Below are positions 53,357-63,790 of a stretch of DNA of 64,000 bases, in pieces. How positions within the stretch are numbered: the first letter of the stretch is position 1; each line of letters opens with the position of its first letter. The DNA lies in contig OY757024.1 of assembly GCA_963580285.1 (NCBI GenBank), positions 121,086,045-121,150,044 of the forward strand, in the 5' to 3' direction. The notes beneath the pieces are model-generated. The model searched no databases, was not told where the DNA came from, and saw nothing but the letters and a program-made list of their open reading frames with translations. The translations under genes and the position numbers were made by a program. This DNA is from Lucinisca nassula (Eukaryota; Mollusca; Bivalvia; Lucinida; Lucinidae).

Positions 53357-53626
53357 GTGACAAAGGCGCTTCAAAGCGAACCTGTTATCAGAACTTCTTT
53401 TCGGTGGGCTATGAAAAAAGAGGATTTTCTTGAACTGTCCGTGTTCGCTAATAGTCAGTTTTTCGGAGTTTTGTCCGAAGTGTTCTCGGCAACCATGGGA
53501 AGCACACAGATAATGAAAATAGCCAAAGAAATGGGAATTTATGCGCCACCTACTGCGCTACGTGTCAAATTTCTCCAATGGAAGGTGTTGAAGAAAGAAA
53601 TGGAAATACCTGTTTTCCGAACATAA
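53357..53626 (+). CDS. Conserved 89-codon ORF, right-arm copy, unknown
   Basis: It keeps the same frame as 43673-43942 reversed: MKKEDFLELSVFANSQFFG and MGSTQIMKIAKEMGIYAPP are conserved. Its context (upstream GTAGGTAAGTGA, downstream CGTACTCGAACAAACTTCC) is also conserved, so retention may reflect recent duplication and not selection. Confidence 0.35.
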   Translation: MTKALQSEPVIRTSFRWAMKKEDFLELSVFANSQFFGVLSEVFSATMGSTQIMKIAKEMGIYAPPTALRVKFLQWKVLKKEMEIPVFRT

Positions 53627-54072
53627 ATCGTACTCGAACAAACTTCCTAACGTGTGACGTAAGCACAAATGATAGCTACCACGGAGTTTGTTTCCCGACA
53701 GTGTGGACCGTCGATTCCACGTTGTCTAGCCCACATCCACCAATTGCCCACACACCGACTCTATACCAACGTTGGCAATTTTTGTCAACTTTTTTCAACT
53801 TATTTTTTTTTTCCAGGAGCATTTACTATTGGAGTTGAACATTTTTCCAGGAGCATTTACTATTGAAGTTGAGACATTTTGACCGCAACTCCTCTTACAC
53901 TTTGCTACCAATTCTTCTGAAACTTTGCAGGTGTTTTTTTTTTTTTTTTTTACGGTCTTTCTTTTAAAATTTCTGTAGATATGTGTATGGTTTTGGGGTT
54001 ATCCTTGCTTTACTTTTGATCAACTTTCCTAGTTTTTTCCAGGTCTAGTTACTTTCAAATTAGGTACCTTGT

Positions 54073-54353
54073 CATCACGAAAACACACCTATATAATGTT
54101 GACCCCCTTTCACCCCACTCTTATAAAGTAAATCTGGGTGTTTCAGGGGTAAACATTATTTTTCTTATTTCTGTTCAAAACCATAGATTGTGGGTACTCG
54201 ATAGAACCGCCTCGTCGAGGCGGTTCTATCGAGTCCCCGCAATCTATGTTTTGAGCAAAAATAAGAAAAATATCCGATTTTTTATCTGAAAATTTTCCTT
54301 TTTGGGTGGTAAAATCTCCAAATACATTTGTATAGGCGTGTTTTCGTAAAGTG
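54073..54353. mobile_element. Fold-back MITE, right-arm-specific
   Basis: The ends are CATCACGAAAACACACCTAT and ATAGGCGTGTTTTCGTAAA. The stem apex is GCCTCGTCGAGGC. Confidence 0.8.
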
Positions 54354-54834
54354 AGAGCAACTTCTCTTACAGTTTGATAGGGATGTTGATTTTTTTATAA
54401 TTTGCAGACGTTTTTGTCATGATCTTTAGAATGTGCATGTGCTTTTGGGTTATCCTCCTTTAATGTTTAATCAACTTTTTCACTTTTTAAATTTTTCCCG
54501 GTTCAGTTACTTATAGAACAGATACCTTGTGAGTGTAACTCATCTTACTTTTTTCTACCAAACATTTCAAACTTTGCATATGTTTTCTGTATGGTATAAG
54601 GGAGTTTATCATATGACGTCGCGTCTAGGAATGTAACAACGTCATGTAATATTTTCAATAATCCACTAGTGGATTAAATATGCAAATTAGCTAGATACGT
54701 CCCGTAACGTTACACGTACGACGTCCTTAACGACGTCGCGTTTACTAATGGTGGAATATTGACATTTTTGTAAACAATCGTGAATGAAATACGGCCTAAA
54801 TGTCATATGATAAATAGAATGCTGCATTCGTGCT

Positions 54835-55094
54835 CATGTATTATTGAATTTAATAAACTCGTTGAGGAAAAGGGATAAAATGTTCGGCAAAGCCTCGCAT
54901 TTTATCCCTTTTCTTTAACTCGTTTAATAAATTCAATAATACATGAACACTCATGTAAGATCCTCTATGTCAACAATTTATTAAACTCGTTGAGGAAAAG
55001 GCATAAAATGCTCGGCAAGCCTCGCATTTTATCCCTTTTCCGCAACTCGTTTAATAAATTCAATAATACATGAACACTCAAGTAAGATCCTCTA
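54835..55094. repeat. Two palindromic MITEs (AGAGGATCTTACATGAGTG family)
   Basis: ATTGAATTTAATAAACTCGT...GGATAAAATG and its complement occur twice in tandem, each ending CACTCATGTAAGATCCTCTA or a one-base variant. Confidence 0.7.
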
Positions 55095-55198
55095 TGTATG
55101 TACTTTGGATATAATTGTTAGGTCTTTTCTTGTCTCTATTTTCACATTATGAACTTGGTCATTTTCTAACCTCAGACATATTTAGACTATGGATACTC

Positions 55199-55803
55199 GC
55201 CGGCCTCGGTAGTCCAGTCGGATGCGCGCCTATCTGACTTGTGATCATGAGGACGCGGGTTCGATACCTGCCGGAGTCGGCAACATTCCATTACGAAAAC
55301 ACGCCTATACAAATACATTGACTATTATAACGCCGAAATATCGATTTTTTTTATGAAGAAAAAGTATGTTATTTTTCTTATTTCTGCTCAAAATATAGAT
55401 TGTGGATACTCGTTAGAACCGCCTCGATGAGGCGGTTCTAACGAGTACCCACAGTCTATGTTTTAGAGCAGAAATAAGAAAAATAAGGTTTACCACTGTA
55501 AACCCCAGTTTTGCTATGTAAAAGTGGGATTCAAGGGGGTCAAAATTATATAGGCGTGTTTTCGTGATGTTTCGTTGAGATTGATCATGAAATCTTTTTT
55601 ACGGTCAGTCTCGCCCTTTCCTCTGATTCAAGAAGGGCAGATTGTCAGTTTCTGGCGAAAGAATGTACACTGTAATGGTTAACCGCTTATGTATAAGCCT
55701 GCCCAGGAAAAGAGTGGATAGGTAAACTGACCGGCTCAAAAATGACCTAACATACATGTAGGGTTGACTGGGCCGTTAAACTCCAATACAAACAAACAAA
55801 CAA
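55199..55803 (+). mobile_element. SINE S1 with nested fold-back, 13-bp target duplication
   Basis: ACTATGGATACTC flanks the composite perfectly (55186-55198, 55804-55816). The SINE runs GCCGGCCTCGGTAGTCCAGT to GTTGACTGGGCCGTTAAACT, interrupted after GGCAACATTC by 55289-55569. Confidence 0.9.
55289..55569. mobile_element. Fold-back MITE, full length (281 bp), inside SINE S1
   Basis: The ends are CATTACGAAAACACGCCTAT and AGGCGTGTTTTCGTGATG. Comparison with the intact SINE (CAACATTC|TTTCGTGG) shows an insertion with no target duplication. Confidence 0.88.
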
Positions 55804-55829
55804 ACTATGGATACTCTTTAAATTCCTAA

Positions 55830-56040
55830 ATTTATTTCTTCTACCTGAAATAATCACTAATTTTTGTGTGGGGCAGGTGGGGTTCAGGTGCGACATCAAT
55901 TTCACCAAAGTTTGATCTATCTATATTTTATTTTATTGACTAGAAAGCAGCAGACCTTTCCTTTGGATTCTTTTTAAGCCAACTTGTTTTTCTCAGGGTG
56001 GACTCCTTTTCGCGAAAAGGCGTCCTTTTCGCGAAAAGTT
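55830..56040. other. Unassigned sequence
   Basis: A direct CCTTTTCGCGAAAAG repeat (56006-56038), each copy itself palindromic, lies just before Penelope-like sequence. Confidence 0.4.
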
Positions 56041-56450
56041 TAGGGGTTTGATATATGTGATAACCTGGCATACTGCAAATTGTAGAATGCAGTATGTGGG
56101 GCAAACTAATCGCATGTTAAAAACATGACTGAACGAACACTATCGTAGAATGAGTAAGCCTAAAAAACTGACACTTTCTTGTACCATCATTTCAGACGTA
56201 CAGGTCATTCTATAAAAGATATTTCTATACAGCCAGTGGAAAAGATTTATTATGGTGTAAATTCTACAGCTAGGTTTATAATTATCTGAATTAAAATGGA
56301 TAAAATTATTACAGACACCTTTTCCATTGGGCTTTAATGACAACATTTATCATGAGGGTAATATATCTAAAATGCCCGACCTTGATATTTTCTCGCTTCT
56401 GGACTATCGAAAGCGTAAAACTAGATCGCACGGCACCAGTCAAAAATGGT
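56041..56450 (+). pseudogene. GIY-YIG endonuclease remnant of a Penelope-like element
   Basis: Broken frames include C-R-MQYVGQTNRML and LNEHYRRMSKP, the signature of a C-terminal GIY-YIG (YVGQT.R...H) domain, then FPLGFNDNIYHEG with several stops. Metazoan Penelope-like elements usually carry this domain after the RT. Here it lies upstream of the next RT fragment. Confidence 0.65.
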
Positions 56451-56569
56451 AATTATAAACGTAAATTACTTGCTTTTAAAAGAAACAATACCAGACTGAA
56501 GTGACTGTCGATAATAATATTGAATCATGGACGGCACTCTAAGTTCATAACCCATTTCTGTATTACAGA

Positions 56570-58560
56570 TTCCGGATACCGAGGCGAATAAATTCTACGA
56601 TAGTACTAATCAGTTATACGACGCTGCTCTTTTAACCAGAGGTTATACTCAGCATGCTCTTCGTCCTTTCATCGATTCTGAAATTAATCGCAAACGTCAT
56701 TACATCAAAATATCCTTCATTAATAAGGGTTTGGATTTTATTGATTTACCTAGTATCTTTCTGGAAATTTCGGTTATTTCATCCATTCCTGCTTATTTTC
56801 AAAATACTGAAACACCCATAATTTGCTATAAATATAATAAACCTGTTAGGTCTATCATTTTAAATTTCAATAAACTTGTTTCTGATCTTGATATTGACAC
56901 TAACACTCCTGATACATGTGATTGTAAAAAAATCAGTGTATTGCTATCCTGCTGCTGGTCATATTATTACTGGCAATTTAAAAATTATTCCTGATTCTAG
57001 GATACGTAATATAATTTCAAAAGGACCGAAATATCGATTTCCTTCTGAAATTGTTTTCAATAAATGTAGAGATAAAATCGCTGCTGCCTTGAATGAATTT
57101 GGTAATCGATGGTGTAAACGAGAGTATGTTGAGCATAAAGCTCTTAAAGAATGGAAACTTAGCATTCTGAAATTAGTGAACAAACGCATTTCTTTTTATT
57201 CGCAAAATACGAACCTCCTAAACCTAAGACGTCTTGACGTCACCTTAAACTAGGTATTCAAGAATTTCATAGGTAGGAAGTTTGTTTTGGCTCCAGCTGA
57301 TAAGGCCACTAACAATTTGGTCGTTGTTTGACAGCAAGAACTTGGTGGTACTAAGGCCTATGAACTTCAGCCTTTAGCTGAAGAGAGGGCTTAAGTTGAC
57401 GACCACATTTGTCATTCAGCCACCAAGTTTGCTGCCTGTGTAACACTTTACAGAAGGCCAAGACAAGCTTCCTACGCTATATTGGTAACTTAAACTTCAT
57501 AAAAGACCATACAAAGCACGGTTCATTGCTAATTCAAGCTCTTGTTCCACCACTGAACTCTCCAAATTATTAACTTCATCATTTACTGCCATCAAAAAAC
57601 ATGTGATAAAATATTGCGACAAAGTCTTCGAAAGATCAGGTAGAAATCTGTTTTGGTCTATATAAAAAAATCTAATGGAGTTTTAAATAAATTGAAATCC
57701 CGGCGTTTTGGCGCTTCAAGTCTGTCTACTTTTGATTTTTCCACCCTTTACACTAAACTTCCTTATCATCTTATAAAAGAAAAACTAAATGATTTAATTG
57801 AATGGACATTTCATAGGGAAGACTCCCTCTATCTTGCATGTAATGTAAGAAATGTTTTTTTTTTTTTTTTCGCTTCTGAAGAGCATAAAAATTATACTTT
57901 AATTATGGTCATGTCAGAAAGTGTGTGAAGCTGTCGCCTTTCTACTTGACAATATTTACATAAGATTTGGTACCAAGTTATTTTGACAAGCTGTGGGTAT
58001 TCCGATGGGTACTAATTGCGCACCACTTGTGGCTGATCTGTTTTTGTTTTGTTATGAGACAGACTTCATGATGTCCCTTTCTTCTGAAAACCAGTCTGAA
58101 ATCACTGAAGCTTTTAGCTCCACTTCTAGATATTTGGAAGATTTATTAAATATTTATAATACCTATTTCGATGGTTTGATCAGTCCAATTTACCCACCTT
58201 CCACCCCAGAACTTCAGTTAAATAAAGCAAATTCTTCTGATACCGAGGCCCCGTTTTTGGAATTACATCTACCTATTGTGGCTGGGTTTGTTTCTTGCAA
58301 AATGTATGATAAACGCGGTGATTTTGATTTTGAGATTGTAAATTTTCCTTTTTTGGATGGTGATGTTCCTCGTGCGTCATCCTATGGCGTTTATATTTCG
58401 CAATTAATTCGATTTGCCAGAGTGTGTAGTCATGTAACTGACTTCAACACTCGTAATAAATTGTTAACGGCTAAACTTCTTAATCAGGGTTCTCGGGACC
58501 ATAAACTACGCAAAGCCATTTCAAAATTTTATAGACGTCATTCTTATTTAATTTAAGAAT
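56570..58560 (+). pseudogene. Penelope-like reverse transcriptase, copy 2, decayed
   Basis: Successive frames carry family blocks in the right order: RKRHYIKISFINKGLDFIDL, AGHIITGNLKIIPDSR with KGPKYRFPSEIVFNKC, FVLAPADKATNNLVVV, FSTLYTKLPYHLIKEKLNDL, GIPMGTNCAPLVADLFLFCY, then SRYLEDLLNI at the catalytic YxDD place, DFDFEIVNFPF and YGVYISQLIRFARVC. At least five stops or frameshifts break it, the catalytic YLDD is changed to YLED, and a T-run (57856-57869) disrupts one segment. It has no function as protein. Confidence 0.75.
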
Positions 58561-59235
58561 TCAATATTTGACTTAAATCTCTACTGCAACAAGGTCTATC
58601 GGAACCCGAATTTTATGGTGACTAAGTATATAAATTCAGAAAAATATAAAACCGCAATGACTTCAGCAGATATTTTCGAAAAATCATTCTTCGATATAAA
58701 AATATTTGGTACAACATAAATGTTATACGACAGACTGCATGCATGGTTGTTAACCCAATCACGGTTGACAACTTTGCTTCCCTCTTTAATTGCACGCCGG
58801 TGGGTCAGGCTTCAGATTCTATGACGGTTCCAGCGTAAAGACTTATGTTGGTTGGTATCTGATGCTCTGTCTCTGGTCGGGCCCATCGGAGTCTAACTGT
58901 TGGTTTTCTTTTGCTCCAGCATTTCAGTGGTCTCTTGCTGTCGAGTCCTCACCGTTGTTTCATCTCTGTGGTAGTTTGATTTTTGTGTCCACGGAGATGT
59001 TGCACTGATGAGATAGGAGGCCTTCGTGCGGACTGAACAAATTATTTGTCTTAATCGCGATGGAAGTAAGGGCGAGGATTGTGGGCTCGTAAAATCGATT
59101 TAAGCCCCCCCCCCCCCCCCCAAGTGGAATTCGTTAATTCGTTTCTGCTGATCGTTCCAAGGCGGTTCTTCTCTCGCGGTTAATTTTCGTTGTGGTTTGT
59201 CTTTGGGTGTTTGTGTCGCTTATTATCCCGATGAA
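58561..59235 (+). repeat. Penelope-like 3' flank with poly(C) and start of repeat 'U'
   Basis: It matches 47640-47960 in order. A C17-like run lies at 59106-59122. It stops at GTGTCGCTTAT where the next minisatellite begins. Confidence 0.65.
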
Positions 59236-60665
59236 TTTCCGGGGAGAATAAAGTCGCCGCTTCGTCCGTGCGTCTGTACGTACGTCCCGCTCTTGTCCAC
59301 GCGAATTCTCAGAAACTACTTGTAGGATTTCAATGACACTTCATGGGAATATTATGTATCGAAGGTGGATGCCATATCACCTGCGTGTTTCTGTCCGATG
59401 ATTTTTCCAATAGTTATGGCCCTTTGATGAATTCTGCATGAATATATAGGGTACTGTTCGTGTCCACGCGAATTCTCAGCAACTTCCTGCAGAAATTCAA
59501 CGAAACTTCAATGGAATCTTAAGCAGTAATAGGGGATGCGCATATTATCCGTGTTATCTCGTTAGATGATTTGTCACAGAGTTATGGTACTTTGTTTAAA
59601 GCTGCAGTGTAAGGTCACTGTGGCTATTTTTAGAAAAACTTTGTCATCACTCTGCTGCCTACATTTATCGAGGGATTTTAATATAACTTCACATAAATGT
59701 TTGGTATGATAATATCTTGAGCATGTTAGACTTTCGGGGTCCTGGACTCAAGGTCAAGGTCACTGTGGCTATTTTAAGAAAAACATTGTTTTCGCTTTAG
59801 TGCCTAAATCTATTGATGGATTTAATACAATTTCACACAATTGTTAAGTATGATAATATCTCGAGCAAGTTCAACCTTAAGAGTCCTGGGCTTAAGGTAA
59901 AGGTCACTGTGGCTATTTTTTTTTTAATTTGTCATCGCTTTAAAGTCGTCATTTGCTGATGGATTTTAATATAACTTCACACAAATGTTGGGTATAATTA
60001 TAATAATATCTCGAGCAAATTCAACTTTCAGGATCCTAAGGTCAAGGTCAAGGTCATTGTCGTTATTTAAAAAAAAATTGTCATCGCTCTAGTGCCTACA
60101 TTAATTGATGAATTTTAATATAATTTCACACAAATGTTGAGTATGACAATATCTCGAGCAAGTTCATCTTTCAGGGTCCTGGGCTCAAGGTCAATGTCAC
60201 TACGGCTATTTTTAGAAAAAAACTTTGTCATCGCTCTAGCGTCGCCATTTGCTGACGGATTTTTAATATAACTTCACACAAATGTTGGGTATGATAATAT
60301 CTCGAGCAAGTTCGACTTTCAGGATACTAGGCTCAAGGTAAAGGTCACTGTGGCTATTTTTAGAAAAAAAAAACTTTGTCATCGCACTAGTGCCTACATT
60401 TATTGTTGGATTTTAATATAATTTCAGGCAAATGTTGGGTATGATAATATCTCAAGCAAGTTCAACCTACAGGGTCCTGGGCTCAAGGTCAAGGTCACTG
60501 TGGCTATTTTTTTTTAAATGTCATCGCTCTAGCGTCGTCATTTGCTGATGGATTTTAATATAATTTCAGGCAAATGTTGGTTATAATAATATCTCGAGCA
60601 AGTTTGACTTTCAGGGTCCTGGGCTCAAGGTCAAGGTCACTGCGGCTATTTTAAGAAAAACTTGC
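59236..60665. repeat. Minisatellite E, period ~145 bp
   Basis: About seven units share TGATAATATCTCGAGCAAG, TCAGGGTCCTGGGCTCAAGG, TCAAGGTCACTGTGGCTATT and TGATGGATTTTAATATAA. A head with CCCGATGAATTTCCGGGG and CGTCCGTGCGTCTGTACG parallels the heads of minisatellites A and B. Confidence 0.85.
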
Positions 60666-61279
60666 TGGAGGCAGAAATCTTTCCAACTGTAAACGGAGTT
60701 CCATTGCACACAGCCTTTCATTATCAACCTCTCATCATTCCGATATGACTGAAATACTGCTAAAATGATGTAAAACCGCAATTTATCCATTTACATTAGA
60801 GTTGCAGATAAATTGGACCAGAGTGAAAGAAGCTAATCTTGGCAGATGGTCAAAATGACCTTTTTTGACAGTCAAAGGGATAGGATCAGATCCATTTTCG
60901 AACCCGTCTGATATTTTATATGCATGTAAAGGCACCCAATACGGAACCATACCTGGAGACAGTCCTATGAGGATTGCCTCTGTGTACGAGAGTAAGTTGT
61001 CAATAATCTGTATTAAAACAGATTTACCAAATTAATATAGCTAAACTACCACCCAGGATCTTGTGGTATGGTATCGTACCTGAGACACTTCCTTTCATTT
61101 ATTCCGACTTTAGTGTTGCTGCTGTTTGTATGACAGGCAAGCTAATCTGTCCACCGACAGGTTTTGTTATACACCATTTTGAAAAAGTATACACAGTATA
61201 CCGCTCTTTAACTAGGATAATGTTTACTGTTCCGACTATTGCACCTTCGGGGAGCATCCATCGGTTTCACCGATATTCT
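60666..61279. other. Unassigned intergenic sequence
   Basis: No gene or repeat family is recognised. A 99-codon open frame from 61061 has no domain and runs into repeat 'U'. Confidence 0.35.
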
Positions 61280-61465
61280 TGTATTATTTTGGATAGCCTA
61301 TTGGCCATTTTGTGGGAAAGTAACTGTCCTTTTGGCTTTACGCTATTGATGTTTCCATAAGGGTCTGTTGTTTCATATTTGTGTTTCTTTCCCTTTGGTG
61401 TCTCTGATGGGAGCTGTGGGTTAATTGTATCGATTCCTGATCATTGCCTCCACTTCTATTTTACC
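61280..61465 (+). repeat. Repeat 'U' fragment
   Basis: ATTTTGGATAGCCTATTGGC through CACTTCTATTTTACC matches 48025-48215. Confidence 0.65.
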
Positions 61466-61800
61466 CTAAATAGCGGAAAGGACTTTTTTTCTAAAAGGAT
61501 CCATATTATTAATATAAATTAATCATTTAACATTTTGGTTGAAGATTTTCGCCTTCGGTCTTGCAAAAATAGTATGGTTTTACACTCTCGCACTCGAAAG
61601 TTTTATATTTGTGGAATATTAGTGAGACCCTTATTTCGCAAGTTCCGCTGTTGTTCCCTTGTTGTTTTTCTTTGCTTTATCTGCAATTCACGGTAGCCAA
61701 TGCACTGCAGGCTAAAGAGAAAATGAATATATGTTGTAGAATAAGTTCCACCAGTCAAGACAGCCTTAGGAAAACACTTTTGTTAACATTTCTATTTTGT
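61466..61800. other. Unassigned AT-rich sequence
   Basis: Nothing is supported beyond low complexity. Confidence 0.35.
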
Positions 61801-62045
61801 TTGTTTGGTTTGAGGTTTAACGTCCCCGTCAACACTGTAAAGGTCATTTGGATACGTTGCTTCTAATTTTGTGGGACTTTTACCCGACATTGAGATTAAA
61901 TGACATCTCAAGCCCTGACGCCCAATGAAACCAATAGGGTTTATTAGCATGGACGGTCCGTCTCGCACCGCGGTTCCTGGACAGGCTTAGATCCTCTAAG
62001 CGGTTTACCAGTACTAGTGTGCGGGCCGGATTCAGCTCTGCGAGG
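61801..62045 (-). mobile_element. SINE S4, head-truncated
   Basis: It runs from TTTGGTTTGAGGTTTAACGT to GTGCGGGCCGGATTCAGCTC. Confidence 0.8.
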
Positions 62046-62130
62046 GTTAACATTTCTTTTCCCTGTTTTCAGAGTTAGAATTCCGGACTGAAATAAAAAC
62101 ACGTTCTTTTGAAAACAAACAAATAAGAAA

Positions 62131-62155
62131 CACACACACACGCACGCACGCACGC

Positions 62156-62199
<44 letters not shown>
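62131..62199. repeat. (CA)n microsatellite with CG interruptions
   Basis: ACAC repeats with CACGCACGCACG near the left. Confidence 0.9.
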
Positions 62200-62454
62200 C
62201 GTGGACATGATTCTGCAATGAATTCAATCAATGTGTGATAAGATGTAACAACTTGTGCGGACAGGAGTACTGACTGACATTAGTACGGACATAGACTAAT
62301 TACAGAATCCTCCTTGCGTTCAGACATGGACAGAATTAAAATCAGAAGACTTGTGTGGACGGAACAAACGGGCGGGCGAACATGAACTAAATGAAAGAAT
62401 CCTTTCTAGCTAAACAATATGTCATTACACGTACAAACTTAAACGTCAATCTCT

Positions 62455-62513
62455 GTATGAAAGCATCATGCAGCCCAATCTATTTCTCTAAGCCACGATG
62501 GGCGGGGGCTATA
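62455..62513 (-). mobile_element. SINE S4 head fragment
   Basis: TGAAAGCATCATGCAGCCCA through CCACGATGGGCGGGGG. Confidence 0.6.
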
Positions 62514-62656
62514 AATCAGCATCTTTCTCCTCCAAACATTGACAGGCGTAGTATAGCCATGACTTGCATGACTGAAAAAAATACATCTATTATCATGTGT
62601 ATATGTGTCTGCATGCGTGAGAAACGATGTCATTCTTTTCTGTGTTCATGTGCACC

Positions 62657-62659
<3 letters not shown>

Positions 62660-62719
<60 letters not shown>
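62660..62719. repeat. (GA)n microsatellite
   Basis: Pure GA/AG run. The poly(Arg-Glu) frame it produces is not a gene. Confidence 0.9.
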
Positions 62720-62720
<1 letters not shown>

Positions 62721-63200
62721 CTTTCATAAATATTTCTATTACATGTATATTATATTCTTCAAAACATAACTAGTGTGGATAAGTGGATAACTGTCTTAAT
62801 GATGCGTTTCTAACAAGTACACACAATCTATGACATAAAGACTTTGCGTTGTTCTGCTATGTTTCATGTATTTGATTCGAACATAGATTGCGGATGCTAA
62901 TTAAAACCGAAAGACGAAACAAAGTACACCATTACAAAGCACTCATTTCCTAATCAAAGACTTAATGCATTAGTTTTTTCTTGTTTAGATATAAAAAAAT
63001 ATATTGTGCATGCTTAATGAGACGATTCTAACGGCTACACACATTATACAGCGTTGCAAACAATACTTTTCCCCAGCAAAGTAAAGTTTTCAAACCTTTT
63101 GATTCAAACATAGTGGATGCTAGTTAGAACCATGTGGATGCTAGTTGGAACCACCTTTTTGCACGGGCAATCTTCCGCTTCGAGGATAAATATGATGAGT
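62720..63200. other. Unassigned sequence with decayed fold-back traces
   Basis: CAAGTACACACAATCTATG (62815) and ATAGATTGCGGATGCTAATT (62883) recall fold-back stems, but no full element is present. Confidence 0.4.
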
Positions 63201-63202
63201 AG

Positions 63203-63430
63203 TGTTTGTTTGTTTGAATTGACCGTTTACGTCCCCGTCAACACAATTTTGGCCATTTTGGAGATGCTGCTTCCAATTTTGTGGGACTTTTACCCGACAT
63301 TGAGATGAAATGACATCTCAAACCCTGCCGCCCCAACAAACCAAAAGGCTTTATATGTAGGGACGGTCCGACTCGCACCACTTTGCCTGCCAGGCTTACA
63401 CTACCTAACGTTTTAGCTCTGCATGGAAGC
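63203..63430 (-). mobile_element. SINE S4, split by a second S4 (part 1)
   Basis: It begins TTTGTTTGTTTGAATTGACC and is cut at CTCTGCATGGAAGC. The sequence resumes at 63732. Confidence 0.8.
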
Positions 63431-63731
63431 GGCCCCCGCCCATCTGGGCTTGAAGAAATAGATGGGATGCATGATGCCTCCACGCAGAGCTGAAACCAAC
63501 CGCACATGAGTACTGGTATACCGCTTAGAGGATCTAAGCATGTGCAGGCAAAGCGGTGTGAGTTGGAAAGTCCATGCTTATAAACCCTATTGGTTTCATT
63601 GGGCGGCAGGGCTTGAGATGTCATTCCATCACAATGTCGGGTAAAAGTCCCACAAAACTGGACGCAACGTTTCCAAAATGACCTATACAGTGTTGACGGG
63701 GACGTTAAATCTCAAATAAAACAAACAAATC
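63431..63731 (+). mobile_element. SINE S4 nested in another S4
   Basis: It runs from GGCCCCCGCCCATCTGGGCT to CTCAAATAAAACAAACAAAT. CTGCATGGAAGC / CTGCACGGAAGC flank it, a 12-base target duplication with one mismatch. Confidence 0.85.
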
Positions 63732-63790
63732 TGCACGGAAGCATCTTGCAGCCCAACCTATTTGTCAAAGCCCCGATGGGCGGGTGCCGG
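63732..63790 (-). mobile_element. SINE S4, split (part 2)
   Basis: CTGCACGGAAGCATCTTGCA to CCCCGATGGGCGGGTGCC completes the S4 begun at 63203. Confidence 0.78.

Larger units (their letters stand above)
49375..54990. repeat. Large inverted duplication 2, right arm
   Basis: It mirrors 42880-46380. Relative to the left arm it contains a 780-bp insertion (49563-50342), a block at 51230-51990, repeat 'U' (52795-53080) and a fold-back (54073-54353). Confidence 0.85.

Noticed and set aside
42880..54990. Maverick/Polinton or other giant transposon with long TIRs
   Set aside because: No DNA polymerase B, retroviral-like integrase, ATPase or capsid genes lie between the arms. The arms contain their own SINEs and debris, as expected of a segmental inverted duplication.
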